Made by a program: the position numbers and the translations under genes. A model generated the notes under the pieces. The model saw only the letters and a list, made by a program, of their open reading frames with translations. It did not search any database and had not been told where the DNA came from. A DNA stretch of 64,000 bases from CAZCJU01 sp964562175 (lineage in GTDB: Bacteria; Bacillota; Clostridia; Oscillospirales; CAG-272): the NCBI GenBank assembly GCA_964562175.1, contig CAZLRV010000002.1:1-64000 (forward strand), in the 5' to 3' direction. Below, one piece after another: positions 27,278 to 37,440 of this stretch (positions are counted from its first letter, which is position 1; the number at the start of each line of letters is the position of its first letter).

Positions 27278-28120
27278 ATGAGTAAGAAAAGAAAGCTGTA
27301 TTCGGCATTCATGAAAGGCGTCTCCGCTTTTTGCACATTTATTTGCGCCGCATTTACCTTGTCGCTCGTCGGTTATGTGTTCGTGAAAGGAATACCGCAT
27401 ATAACGTGGGAGCTGATATCCACCGAGCCGAGCTACCTTGAAGGGCGTGTCGGAATTTTGCCGGACATACTCAATACGATTTACATTACGGTGACGGCAA
27501 TAGCCATTACTATACCGTTTGGCGTAGGGTCGGCAATATATCTTACAGAATATGCGAAAAACCGTAAGCTTGCAGGTGCCATTGAATTTGCCGCAGAGGC
27601 GTTGTCGGGCATTCCGTCGATAATATACGGCTTGTTCGGAATGCTGATGTTTTCAAATAATTTCGGCACGAGTCTGCTCTCCGGAAGCTTAACGCTTGCG
27701 ATAATGAATCTGCCGACTGTAATGCTGTCGACACAAGAAAGCTTAAAGAGAGTACCGACATCTTACAGAGAGGGAGCATACGGTCTGGGTGCGGGAAAAT
27801 GGCGTGTTATTCGCACGCTCGTCTTGCCGAACTGCGTTGACGGAATAATAACGGGCTGTATTTTGGCACTCGGAAGAATACTCGGAGAATCTGCGGCACT
27901 TCTCTTTACCTCCGGCTTTTCCCATACACTGAACGGATATTTCGATGCACTGAGCCGCCCGGGTGCGACTTTGACCGTCGCATTGTATGTTTACGCAAAA
28001 GAGGAGGGCGAATTTGATGTAGCCTTTGCCTCGGCGGCAATCCTTATTCTGCTTGCCCTTTTGCTTAATTTGTCGGCTAAGGGCTTGAGTTCCCATTTCA
28101 AGAGAAAGAGAAAAATATGA
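27278..28120 (+). CDS. pstA: phosphate ABC transporter permease PstA
   Basis: A 280-aa membrane protein with about six helices; PstA motifs GIPSIIYGLFGMLMF and the loop YREGAYGLGAGKWRVIRTLV. It begins 1 nt after the pstC stop and its stop overlaps pstB (ATGA). Confidence 0.94.
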   Translation: MSKKRKLYSAFMKGVSAFCTFICAAFTLSLVGYVFVKGIPHITWELISTEPSYLEGRVGILPDILNTIYITVTAIAITIPFGVGSAIYLTEYAKNRKLAGAIEFAAEALSGIPSIIYGLFGMLMFSNNFGTSLLSGSLTLAIMNLPTVMLSTQESLKRVPTSYREGAYGLGAGKWRVIRTLVLPNCVDGIITGCILALGRILGESAALLFTSGFSHTLNGYFDALSRPGATLTVALYVYAKEEGEFDVAFASAAILILLALLLNLSAKGLSSHFKRKRKI

Positions 28121-28872
28121 AAAGCATTATAAAAACCGAAGAGCTGAGTCTTTGGTACGGAGAAAACAAAGCTCTGAATAACATAAATACGGAAATATAC
28201 GAAAACAGTATCACCGCACTTATAGGGCCGTCGGGATGCGGAAAAAGCACGTACCTAAAGACACTCAACAGAATGAACGATCTGGTTTCGTCCGTCCGCA
28301 TACAAGGCAGAGTCTTGTACGACGGGGAGGATATATACGCTCCGAGCGTCGATGTAAACGAGCTTAGACGTGAAATAGGAATGGTATTTCAAAAGCCGAA
28401 TCCGTTTCCGTGCAGTATCTACGATAACATAGCCTACGGACCGAGGACGCACGGATTGAAAAACCGTGTGAAATTAGACGATGTGGTAGAGGAAGCGCTG
28501 ACGGATGCGGCACTTTGGGACGAGGTAAAGGACAGACTTAAAAAATCCGCTCTCGGTCTGTCCGGCGGACAACAACAACGGCTGTGCATAGCCCGTGCCA
28601 TAGCGCTTAAGCCGCGTGTATTGCTTATGGACGAGCCTACAAGCGCATTGGACCCGATATCCACATCAAAAATTGAAGAATTGGCATTGACATTGAAACA
28701 AAAATATACTATAATAACCGTAACGCATAATATGCAGCAAGCACTCAGAATATCGGATATGACAGCTTTTTTCCTTATGGGCGAGCTTGTGGAATACGGT
28801 GAGACGGAAACAATATTTTCCTCGCCCTCCGATCCTCGCACGGAGGACTACGTAACGGGGAGGTTCGGTTGA
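28117..28872 (+). CDS. pstB: phosphate ABC transporter ATPase PstB
   Basis: A 251-aa ATPase of typical PstB length: Walker A GPSGCGKST, GMVFQKPNPFP (PstB-specific Q-loop), signature LSGGQQQRLCIARA, Walker B LLMDEPTSALDP, and a C-terminal SDPRTEDYVTGRFG. It energises phosphate import. ATGA overlap with pstA. Confidence 0.96.
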   Translation: MKSIIKTEELSLWYGENKALNNINTEIYENSITALIGPSGCGKSTYLKTLNRMNDLVSSVRIQGRVLYDGEDIYAPSVDVNELRREIGMVFQKPNPFPCSIYDNIAYGPRTHGLKNRVKLDDVVEEALTDAALWDEVKDRLKKSALGLSGGQQQRLCIARAIALKPRVLLMDEPTSALDPISTSKIEELALTLKQKYTIITVTHNMQQALRISDMTAFFLMGELVEYGETETIFSSPSDPRTEDYVTGRFG

Positions 28873-28873
28873 T

Positions 28874-29521
28874 ATGAGAAGCAGTTTAGACGAAGTGCTG
28901 GCACAGCTTAACAGAAAAATGATAGAGCTGGGAGCAATGTGCGAAAGCATTATCGCACTTGTTGCAAGTGCCTTGCTCGATTGCGATACTGCCACAGCGG
29001 CAACGGTCATTGAACGAGGCAAGGAGATAGACAGAGCGGAGAGGGAGATCGAGGGAATATGCTTAAGGCTCTTGCTCCGACAGCAGCCCGTTGCACGCGA
29101 TCTTCGCACGATATCGTCCGCACTTAAAATGATAACGGATATGGAGAGAATAGGCGATCAAGCGGAGGATATAGCCGAAATGGTCGTTTTTCTCAATAAG
29201 GACGATATAGAACAGAGTGGGCAGATACGCAAAATGGCAAAGGATGTAATAAAAATGGTGAACGACAGCGTCGATGCGTATGTGCGCGGTGATGTTGAGC
29301 TTGCACGGGCGGTATGCAGGTATGACGATGTGGTAGATGAAAGCTTTGTTGCAATAAAAAGGACGCTTATAAAGCTGATAGAGAACGGTTCGGCTGACGG
29401 AGAACACGCACTTGATATACTTATGATAGCAAAATATTTTGAACGCATAGGCGATCATGCCGTAAATATCGCACAGTGGGTGGAGTTTTCCGTAAACGGA
29501 GTTCATGATGAGGTGAAATAA
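28874..29521 (+). CDS. phoU: phosphate signalling protein PhoU
   Basis: A 215-aa, all-helical protein with two PhoU repeats carrying the metal-binding-type segments ISSALKMITDMERIGDQAED and IAKYFERIGDHAVNIAQW. PhoU links Pst transporter state to the PhoR kinase. It starts 1 nt after the pstB stop. Confidence 0.94.
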   Translation: MRSSLDEVLAQLNRKMIELGAMCESIIALVASALLDCDTATAATVIERGKEIDRAEREIEGICLRLLLRQQPVARDLRTISSALKMITDMERIGDQAEDIAEMVVFLNKDDIEQSGQIRKMAKDVIKMVNDSVDAYVRGDVELARAVCRYDDVVDESFVAIKRTLIKLIENGSADGEHALDILMIAKYFERIGDHAVNIAQWVEFSVNGVHDEVK

Positions 29522-29524
29522 ATT

Positions 29525-30196
29525 ATGATCTGGTGTGTTGACGATGACAGCACGATAAGAGATATAGAAGTCTATGCTCTGACTCAAACAGGCTTTGAGG
29601 CACGGGGCTTTGCCGACGGCACTTCTGTGCTTGAGGCACTGCGGAGAGAATGCCCGACGCTTATCGTGCTTGATATCATGTTACCCGACCTTGACGGAGT
29701 ACAAGTCTTGGAACGAATAAGAAAAGACCCGAAAACAAGTCACATTCCCGTGATAATGGCGAGTGCAAAGGGCAGTGAAGCAGATAAAATATCGGGACTT
29801 GATACAGGTGCGGACGATTATCTTGTAAAGCCGTTCGGAATCATGGAGATGATATCGAGGGTAAAAGCCGTGCTTCGCAGATGCGAGAAAAAAGAGGAGG
29901 AGATGATAAGCTGCGGTATTGTGACGATTAACGACAACGCACACATCGTGACCGTTGCGGGTGAGGCGGTGAGCTTGACACTTAAGGAATACGAGCTGTT
30001 AAAGCTGTTTATGAAAAAGCCCGACACGGTGTTTACCAGAAGCGAGCTGCTATCGCTTGTATGGGGCTTGAATTATCTCGGAGAGTCGAGAACCGTTGAT
30101 ATGCATATAAAGACGTTGAGACAAAAGCTGGGCGCAGCGGGCGGATACATTGAAACGGTCATCGGAGTGGGCTATAAGCTGGAGATAAAGCAATGA
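29525..30196 (+). CDS. phoP: PhoP/PhoB-type response regulator
   Basis: A 223-aa OmpR-family regulator: receiver with acidic pocket D6-D8, phospho-acceptor D50 (VLDIMLPD) and K102 (VKPF), then a winged-helix DNA-binding domain (TLKEYELLKLFMKKPDTVFT and RTVDMHIKTLRQKLG). Given its place between phoU and the kinase it likely controls the pst promoter upstream. Its stop overlaps phoR (ATGA). Confidence 0.92.
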   Translation: MIWCVDDDSTIRDIEVYALTQTGFEARGFADGTSVLEALRRECPTLIVLDIMLPDLDGVQVLERIRKDPKTSHIPVIMASAKGSEADKISGLDTGADDYLVKPFGIMEMISRVKAVLRRCEKKEEEMISCGIVTINDNAHIVTVAGEAVSLTLKEYELLKLFMKKPDTVFTRSELLSLVWGLNYLGESRTVDMHIKTLRQKLGAAGGYIETVIGVGYKLEIKQ

Positions 30197-31848
30197 GCAA
30201 AAAAATATTTTATTCGATAGTAGTCGTTGCAATGGCGGTTCTGACGGCGAGTCTTGTCATAACCAACGGCTACTTATACGATTATTTCAACAAAACTCAA
30301 ATAGACAGGCTCAAGGAGGAGTTGACACTTGCAAGCGTCGGAGTGGAAGCGGAGGGGCGCGAATATTTTGATAATTTCACCTCGTCGCTTTTTCGTTTTA
30401 CATTGATATCCTCAACGGGCGAGGTGCTTTACGATTCACAGGCAAGCTATGACAAAATGGAAAATCATATTGACCGTGAGGAGATAGCCGAGGCACTCGA
30501 AAGCGGTACGGGAGACGGAGCAAGATACTCGCAAACCTTGACGGAAAGAACCTTTTACGAGGCTAAAAGGCTGAAAAACGGCGATGTGCTGAGGATTTCG
30601 GCAACGCAAATGACGATAGCTTCACTTGTTATGAGAATGATGCCGGCAATATGCGCGATAATAACGGTCTGCCTTATTTTGTCCGTTCTGCTGTCGAAAA
30701 AAATGGCAAAAAGCATCGTTCGACCGCTCGAAGCGCTTGACCTCGACTCACCTGAAAACAACGATACTTACGAGGAGCTTACCCCACTGCTTTCACGCCT
30801 TGAAAAACAGCATAAGCAGATAGAAAAACAGCTGAGGGAGCTTGAATACCGAAAGGCGGAATTCAGACAAATAACCTCATCAATGAAGGAGGGTCTTATA
30901 CTTCTCGACAAAAGCGGCAGGATACTCAGCATAAACGATGCGGCAATGAAGCTTTTCAACACGGAAAAAGAAAACGTGGGAAGCGATATATTACACATAG
31001 ACCGCAGTGAGGGAATGCGCAGAGCCGTAGATAAGGCACTGGGCGGGGAGCATAGTGAATTTCACGAGCAGAGGGACGGAAGAGAATACGCATTTATGAT
31101 AACGCCGAGCCTTGACGGTGAGACACTCGTCGGCACGGTCGTGCTTTGCATAGACGTTACCGAGGCGGTAAATGCGCAACGTAACAGGCAGGAATTCACC
31201 TCAAACGTATCTCACGAGCTTAAAACGCCGCTTCAAGCAATTATCGGAAGTGCGGAGCTTCTTGAGCGAGGACTCGTCAAGCAAGAGGATACCGCGCGTT
31301 TTATCGGAAATATAAAAAACGAGGCGGAAAGACTCGTTGCATTGATAAACGATATAATACATCTCTCGGAGCTTGACGAGGAAAAACAGGTATGCTCGGA
31401 GGTGACACGGCTTGACATGGTCATAAACGATACGCTGGAGCAGCTTGCGGTGCCTGCCGAGAAAAAAGGCGTAAAGCTGAGTGCGGATGCGGAGCCTTGC
31501 ACGATAAAGGGCAGGGAAAGGTATGTTCACGAAATAGTGTACAATCTGTGTGACAACGCAATAAGGTACAACAAAACGGGTGGCACTGTACACGTAACGG
31601 CGAAGAAGGACGGCGGAGGAGTAATGCTTACGGTTGCGGATAACGGTATCGGTATCGGCAAGGAGCATTGCGACAGGATATTTGAAAGGTTTTATCGAGT
31701 TGACAAGAGCCATTCGAGGCAGACGGGCGGCACGGGCTTGGGACTGTCTATCGTTAAACACGCCGTTGAGCGTTGCTCCGGCACGATCAAACTTGACAGT
31801 ACTCTCGGCGAGGGAACGACGGTAACGGTTATATTCAATGAAAACTGA
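30193..31848 (+). CDS. phoR: PhoR-type sensor histidine kinase
   Basis: A 551-aa membrane kinase: TM1 (about 8-28), an extracytoplasmic segment, TM2 (about 142-165), HAMP/PAS-like region (SMKEGLILLDKSGRILSIND), HisKA with NVSHELKTPLQA (phospho-His) and a HATPase with N-box NLCDNAIRYN, VADNGIGIG and GGTGLGLSIVKHA. It pairs with the preceding regulator in phosphate sensing. No clear terminator follows. Confidence 0.93.
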   Translation: MSKKIFYSIVVVAMAVLTASLVITNGYLYDYFNKTQIDRLKEELTLASVGVEAEGREYFDNFTSSLFRFTLISSTGEVLYDSQASYDKMENHIDREEIAEALESGTGDGARYSQTLTERTFYEAKRLKNGDVLRISATQMTIASLVMRMMPAICAIITVCLILSVLLSKKMAKSIVRPLEALDLDSPENNDTYEELTPLLSRLEKQHKQIEKQLRELEYRKAEFRQITSSMKEGLILLDKSGRILSINDAAMKLFNTEKENVGSDILHIDRSEGMRRAVDKALGGEHSEFHEQRDGREYAFMITPSLDGETLVGTVVLCIDVTEAVNAQRNRQEFTSNVSHELKTPLQAIIGSAELLERGLVKQEDTARFIGNIKNEAERLVALINDIIHLSELDEEKQVCSEVTRLDMVINDTLEQLAVPAEKKGVKLSADAEPCTIKGRERYVHEIVYNLCDNAIRYNKTGGTVHVTAKKDGGGVMLTVADNGIGIGKEHCDRIFERFYRVDKSHSRQTGGTGLGLSIVKHAVERCSGTIKLDSTLGEGTTVTVIFNEN

Positions 31849-31950
31849 AAAATATTTACATAAAATTCAAACAAATCAATTATTGCCATTATGTTATTAT
31901 TGTAAAATATAATCAATTAAGCTTTATCATACCGTATGAAAGGTAAACCT

Positions 31951-34900
31951 ATGAAACGCATTCTTAAAATGTTTTTATCTGCCGCTTTGATATTTTCACT
32001 GCTTTGTCCGTCGTTTTCGGCATTGACCTATGCAGAGGGCGGAGGAGATCGGCTTGCGGCACAGCGTTCTATAATAGATACCATGGCGACGACGTTTCCG
32101 ACATGGGCGTGCAATCAGCTGTATACAAGACTTCTCACGACGGCGGGAAGTGTACTTGTAAAGGGCGCGGCGGCAAGTGAAAACGAGACGTTTCAAGAGG
32201 TCGCTTCGATTTTGAATAAGCTTGTCTTCGGCGGCAATGACACCGGCTCGGAGCTTGCGGAAATAAAAGAAATGTGCAGTATGATACTTGAGGAAACAGA
32301 GGAGATAAACGAGTATCTTCACGCCTCAAGTGCGGATATATCCTCGACGCTGGCCGCACAGAATATGCGGGATGTATATGAAAAATACGAAAATGCGTGG
32401 GAGAATGAGGTAGAGCTGCCGATGAGGTCGGCAGCCGCTCCGAATTATTATCTTGCCCACGGCGCATATAAAGAATATCTTAAATATTCGGAGAGCTACG
32501 CAAACGGCACGACTCTTACCGAGCTTGGACGTTCGGCGACAAAGGACGAGGTACTCGGCAAGCGTAAAACGCTTTTCACACAGTTTACTTTAATGTCGAA
32601 AAAGAGAAACGACGATATAACACTCTCCGACGAGGAGTTTTACAAGAATGCGATCTTTAATTCGGATGATATAGACAATCAGATATATTCCGTGCTTGAA
32701 GCGCTTCTTGACAATATGTATGCAAAAACTTCATCGGGCAGTAAGCTGAGATTCGTCGATACGGCGGCTCAGGTCGCATACTGTTCGCTTCCGTACAGCA
32801 CCGAGCAAGCTCGGTTTGTCGATACGGCGATAAAAAGACAGCTTGATGAGGTAAGCATTGTCATACTCGTTTATCAAGAGTTTTTGGCACAGCGTGCCGA
32901 GTATTTCACCGAGCTGTACGAGAGCAAAAAAACGGAGCTTGACTCAAAGGAGCTTGAGGAATACGCAAGCACACTCAACGATTATTATATTGCACGCCAA
33001 AACAAGCTTGCGGGCATATACTCAAAAAACGCATTGCATGGCGGTATTACGGGCGTTATCGAAGCGTGGTTGACACGTGAGATATACCTTGAGGGAAGCC
33101 TTACGGGCGGTTATATATATCTTGACAGCTACGTGCGCGAGGATATGACGGATAAGACTGTGCTTGAGATTACCGACGATACGTTTTTGAATCAAACGGA
33201 TTGGACGTTTTATTATAACGAAGCCAAAAAAGGCAATTTGGACAGCACCTTGGTAACGCATTATGAGCAAAGCGGCGTAAGACGCGATGAGGTAAGCAAA
33301 AACGGCTTTGTGGGCAAGCGTGTGCCGTTCAGACGAGAGGGAGTTGTCGTAGCTCGTGAAAATGCGGCGGCTGCGGTAGTTCCGATATATGTATTGGATT
33401 CGGATTCGGGTGCGGAGAATTTCTATATGAAGAAGTTCGATTTCAATTATGAAAACGCATTCGGTCTTAACGATCTCCATGTTCCCTCGGTCGATTACTA
33501 CAATCTTGTCGGGGCAACATATACGGACGGAATAAATACATACAAATGCATATCGTCTACCGCACAGCTGCGTGATGTTATCGCAAATAATTATTATGCA
33601 TATTTGAAAAACAGTCCGTATGCATATCTCGCACCCATGCTCTCGGAGAGTACATACGGTAACAGACCTATCTTTTTATTGCTCAATACCCCGACGAAAG
33701 ACAGCAGTGCGTCAATACATACAAGATATGCCGTATTCGGAACGCTCGATATATCCAACGGCAAAACGTACACATCGGGCGAAAATTGGGCTGTAACGAG
33801 CGTAGACCAGTATAATCTTCAGGATGACAGAAAGTCGGACGAAAATAAGACAAATTATATGTATTCCGCCATGCTTTTGGGCGAGGACAGCTTCAGGTCG
33901 AAAATTACGGCATTGGTCAACGGTTCAACCGACTGCAAGGTGACATACGCCGCAGACGACAATTACACGGCGTCGGATGTTGATATCGAGGTTCTGAATG
34001 ACAATACTATAACGGCTAATGCGGGTACGGCGGTAACGATAGATCTCTCTCTGCCCTCATGCCGCAGTGTAAAGAAAATAGTCATACGCAATTATAGGGA
34101 TGCGGACATGACCGCATTTGTGAATGAGAGCGTTATACTTGACGACACGATGACGGGCTACACCGAATATTTCGGCACTGACGAAAAGCTTAGGGTAAGA
34201 GTACCGTATGCAAACGCTCAAATAGTCATTACGACCGAGTGTGAGGAATACGACAACGGCTTTTGCCACTCATGCAATAGCTGTGAGGCTCCCGAGCTTG
34301 TATCGGAGGACGGTAAAAGCTATTACGAAATTTCAAACGCAGGTCAGCTCTATTGGTTTTCCGCATTGACTAACGGCGACGGCACGAATGCGACATTTAC
34401 CGAAAAGAATGCATCTGCCAACGCAAGGCTCGTGTGCGAGATAGATATGTCATACGCACCGCATATCTGGATTCCGATAGGCAACTCGGCAGAGGGCTAC
34501 GGCGGTGAATTTGACGGCAACGGATATTGCGTGTACGACCTGAACAGAAATATGAATATCGACAACGAGTGCCGCGGCGGCTTGTTCGGCGTTTTGGCAA
34601 AGACGGCATCGGTTTACGATCTTATAGTTGACAACGCAACTGTATTCCCTAAAAATACACCCGTTGTCGGTGCGGGCGTTATAGCAAAACAGAATTACGG
34701 CAGCATACAAACGACGCTTGTGCGAAATTCCTCGGTACAGCTCGGAAATTGGGCATATCTCGGCGGTATAGTCGGTGTGAATCACAAGGATGCGGTCATA
34801 ATAAATTGTGCGGTCGTCAATACGGATATAACGAGAAGATACGGGGCATCGTCAAGCGGCACCATGGGCGGCATCTGCGAGGTAAACAAAGGAGTGCTTC

Positions 34901-36759
34901 ATCATAATCATACGTATAACTGCCGATTTAATAACGGAGTCAAGGCAAATAACGGTGCGATAATCGCAAGTGCGGGCAAGGATTCGACAACTTATTTCAA
35001 TTATTATTACACTGCCTCGGAGGTATCGAATACTTTCGGTACATCAAAGACTGTGCGGGAGTTTGAGGCAACGGGCGACGTTCTGTTTTTGCTCGGAAGA
35101 GTAAATTCGGAGTGCTGGGTACAGCCCGATGAGTATGAATATCCCGTACCCGTTTTGGAGAGGCTCAATAATTGCCATGTGACATATGTCACCTACGGCG
35201 GTGAGCATGACAATTCATCCGATATCAAAACAGACGAAACGTATATACTACACCCCGCAAGCCGTCGCGGCTACGATTTTGAGGGTTGGTATACCGAGGA
35301 TACATACGAAAGAAGGTATGCATCGCTTACACCGAATCAAAGGAAGCTCACCTTGTATGCGAAGTGGAGCTTGAGCGAATACGAAATACAATATGTGTTA
35401 AACGGCGGCGAAAACGTCTCCGCAAATCCGATATCATACAATATGCTCGATGAAGATATCGTTTTATCCTCACCGAGCCGTAACGGCTATGAGTTTGTCG
35501 GCTGGTCAGCAGATCCCGACGGCACTCTTATAATGACGAGTATAGAAAAAGGCACGGTCGGAAATATCACACTTTACGCAAATTGGAAAAAAATAAATGT
35601 CCTGACGCAAAAGGACGGGGCGTATCTGATAACAAGCTACGACGACCTTGTCACAATGTCAGCTCTTGTACAAAGAGAGCCGAGCAAGTATGCGGGAGCA
35701 AAATATATTCAAACCGTAAATATAGCCTGCGGTATGCGAGCTTGGGAAAAGAGCATTGGCGACGATACGGTGCCGTTTGTCGGAGAATATGACGGAGGCG
35801 GCAATTATATTGTCGGACTGAGACCGACAAAATACGTAGCCGGACTTTTCGGAGTCGTCGGCGCAACGGGACGGATCAAAAACGTACACATATCCGATTT
35901 CGATTACGACAAGACAGCGGAATACGCCGCCGGACTTGTCGGAAAGAACTACGGCGAGATAACAGGCTCCACAAGCGGTGTAAATCTTACCGTGTCTATC
36001 TTCATCGAGAGGGAAAACGGCGAAAAGGTTCCCGTATCGGAGATGAATACGACGATAAGAGGCGAGCTTGTTGCCGGCGGTCTTGCGGCGTATAACTACG
36101 GCACGATAAAGAATTGCGCAAATAAAGCCGAGGTCTATATAACCTCCGTCGGGCTTGAAAGCTACGCCGGCGGTATTGTGGGAAAGAATTATGGCGAGAT
36201 AATAAACTCCTACAACACCGGAACGGTAGAGGGCGCAGCCTATGCCGGCGGTATAGCGGGCGTTCACGCAACGGATGAGGATGACGGCTTTTCATTGATC
36301 AAAATTGCCTACAACAGCGGTTGCGTAAGCGGCATACACAACGGCGGTGCTGTCGGCATTTGCAATAATAAAAGTATAGAAAATACCTTCTATCTCTCTT
36401 CTAACCGCACCGGCATATACGGTGTTGACGAAGACCCGAACGGAGTTTCGGCGATGGATGAGGAGAGTATGAAGAATGACGCATTTTTGAATACGCTCAA
36501 CGAGCTTGTTTCGGGTACGGAGCTTTATCATTGGGAAAGAAAGGCGAATTTGAACGGCGGATTTCCCAAATTCGCAAAGGATACGAGCGAAACGAAAATG
36601 ATAACGAGCGTGCGCAGAGGCGATTTCGGACCCACCGTTGAAATATCACAATCGCCGAGTACCTCGCAGAGCATTATTCCCGTATGCTCCGTTACATTTA
36701 TCGCACTTTCCTCAGCCGTATTCATATATACAAAAAAGCGTCGTAGGATAGCAAAATAA
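31951..36759 (+). CDS. giant cell-surface protein with GLUG and InlB-type B repeats
   Basis: About 1602 aa. A signal peptide (MKRILKMFLSAALIFSLLC) is followed by a ~700-residue N-terminal region rich in helices (with ELAEIKEMCSMILEETEEI coiled coil) of no recognised family, then a CxxCxxC-like CHSCNSC (about 772). GLUG-type repeats (GGLFGVLAKTASVYDL; AGGIVGKNYGEI; AGGLAAYNYGTI) lie at about 850-930 and 1290-1440. Two Listeria/Bacteroides-type B repeats (RRGYDFEGWYTED, RNGYEFVGWSADP) lie at about 1080-1215. The C-terminus is one membrane helix and KKRRRIAK, with no LPXTG. The second ATG is used because AAAGGT precedes it. Likely an adhesin or surface display protein; the substrate is unknown. 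Confidence 0.8.
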   Translation: MKRILKMFLSAALIFSLLCPSFSALTYAEGGGDRLAAQRSIIDTMATTFPTWACNQLYTRLLTTAGSVLVKGAAASENETFQEVASILNKLVFGGNDTGSELAEIKEMCSMILEETEEINEYLHASSADISSTLAAQNMRDVYEKYENAWENEVELPMRSAAAPNYYLAHGAYKEYLKYSESYANGTTLTELGRSATKDEVLGKRKTLFTQFTLMSKKRNDDITLSDEEFYKNAIFNSDDIDNQIYSVLEALLDNMYAKTSSGSKLRFVDTAAQVAYCSLPYSTEQARFVDTAIKRQLDEVSIVILVYQEFLAQRAEYFTELYESKKTELDSKELEEYASTLNDYYIARQNKLAGIYSKNALHGGITGVIEAWLTREIYLEGSLTGGYIYLDSYVREDMTDKTVLEITDDTFLNQTDWTFYYNEAKKGNLDSTLVTHYEQSGVRRDEVSKNGFVGKRVPFRREGVVVARENAAAAVVPIYVLDSDSGAENFYMKKFDFNYENAFGLNDLHVPSVDYYNLVGATYTDGINTYKCISSTAQLRDVIANNYYAYLKNSPYAYLAPMLSESTYGNRPIFLLLNTPTKDSSASIHTRYAVFGTLDISNGKTYTSGENWAVTSVDQYNLQDDRKSDENKTNYMYSAMLLGEDSFRSKITALVNGSTDCKVTYAADDNYTASDVDIEVLNDNTITANAGTAVTIDLSLPSCRSVKKIVIRNYRDADMTAFVNESVILDDTMTGYTEYFGTDEKLRVRVPYANAQIVITTECEEYDNGFCHSCNSCEAPELVSEDGKSYYEISNAGQLYWFSALTNGDGTNATFTEKNASANARLVCEIDMSYAPHIWIPIGNSAEGYGGEFDGNGYCVYDLNRNMNIDNECRGGLFGVLAKTASVYDLIVDNATVFPKNTPVVGAGVIAKQNYGSIQTTLVRNSSVQLGNWAYLGGIVGVNHKDAVIINCAVVNTDITRRYGASSSGTMGGICEVNKGVLHHNHTYNCRFNNGVKANNGAIIASAGKDSTTYFNYYYTASEVSNTFGTSKTVREFEATGDVLFLLGRVNSECWVQPDEYEYPVPVLERLNNCHVTYVTYGGEHDNSSDIKTDETYILHPASRRGYDFEGWYTEDTYERRYASLTPNQRKLTLYAKWSLSEYEIQYVLNGGENVSANPISYNMLDEDIVLSSPSRNGYEFVGWSADPDGTLIMTSIEKGTVGNITLYANWKKINVLTQKDGAYLITSYDDLVTMSALVQREPSKYAGAKYIQTVNIACGMRAWEKSIGDDTVPFVGEYDGGGNYIVGLRPTKYVAGLFGVVGATGRIKNVHISDFDYDKTAEYAAGLVGKNYGEITGSTSGVNLTVSIFIERENGEKVPVSEMNTTIRGELVAGGLAAYNYGTIKNCANKAEVYITSVGLESYAGGIVGKNYGEIINSYNTGTVEGAAYAGGIAGVHATDEDDGFSLIKIAYNSGCVSGIHNGGAVGICNNKSIENTFYLSSNRTGIYGVDEDPNGVSAMDEESMKNDAFLNTLNELVSGTELYHWERKANLNGGFPKFAKDTSETKMITSVRRGDFGPTVEISQSPSTSQSIIPVCSVTFIALSSAVFIYTKKRRRIAK

Positions 36760-36763
36760 TAGA

Positions 36764-36791
36764 AGAGGAGCGGTCGGATGCCGCTCCTTTT
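36764..36791 (+). terminator. terminator after the giant surface protein
   Basis: Stem AGGAGCGG / CCGCTCCT with a TTTT tail. It overlaps the 3' end of the convergent PNPOx-like gene and may serve both. Confidence 0.75.
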
Positions 36792-37257
36792 AATGCGCCT
36801 TGCAAGTTATCTGTTCGACATTTAACTCAAACACACATACGCTTTCAATTGCCGATCTGTCAAATTGCAGATTCGTTTTTGACGTGTAATGCCCGATTAT
36901 TTTATTTAACGCATATAGTATTTCATCTTTATTTTCAATAAATCGTACTGTGCCCTTGCCCATTACGCATTTATACGAATACGAATAATTACACGCCGTG
37001 TTGCCCGGTACGAGTGACAGTGCGGTATCCATTTCAAAGCCGACCTTGCAATTGTTTTTCAACATTTTGATTTTTTTGCCGTCTTTTGCGGAATGAAAAT
37101 ATAAACACAGCTTATCGCATTTATTATCATAGCCGAATGACAACGGTACAATGTAGGCACCGTCCTCGTCGTTCATGCCGATCCGACAGCAAGGGCATTC
37201 GTCAATAATATCGACGATAACGGACTTGTCGGTTATCTGCCTGTCTGTTCTTCTCAT
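36790..37257 (-). CDS. pyridoxamine 5'-phosphate oxidase-like flavoprotein (NimA type)
   Basis: A 155-aa split-barrel protein starting MRRTDRQITDK, a hallmark of the small FMN-binding PNPOx-like/NimA group. The family segments GMNDEDGAYIVPLSFGYD and LCLYFHSAKDGKKIKMLKNN are visible. NimA-like members bind flavin or heme and some reduce 5-nitroimidazoles; the physiological role is usually unknown. Convergent with the surface protein gene. Confidence 0.85.
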   Translation of the reverse strand: MRRTDRQITDKSVIVDIIDECPCCRIGMNDEDGAYIVPLSFGYDNKCDKLCLYFHSAKDGKKIKMLKNNCKVGFEMDTALSLVPGNTACNYSYSYKCVMGKGTVRFIENKDEILYALNKIIGHYTSKTNLQFDRSAIESVCVFELNVEQITCKAH

Positions 37258-37376
37258 CTTTCACCTCAAATATATTTTAATCATTATGCAATAAGCAAAG
37301 TGAATTGTCAAGAATAAAAATACAATCAACAATGTGAACATATTTGCAAAAATCGGTATCATTTTATGTAAATCCA

Positions 37377-37405
37377 TTGACATTGCGGTAATAATCGACT
37401 ATACT
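37377..37405 (+). promoter_or_regulatory. sigma-A promoter of the kinase/MATE pair
   Basis: TTGACA, 17-nt spacer, TATACT; near-consensus. Confidence 0.8.
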
Positions 37406-37440
37406 GTTATTTATGCTTAAAATAGGATGGGGATTCAAAT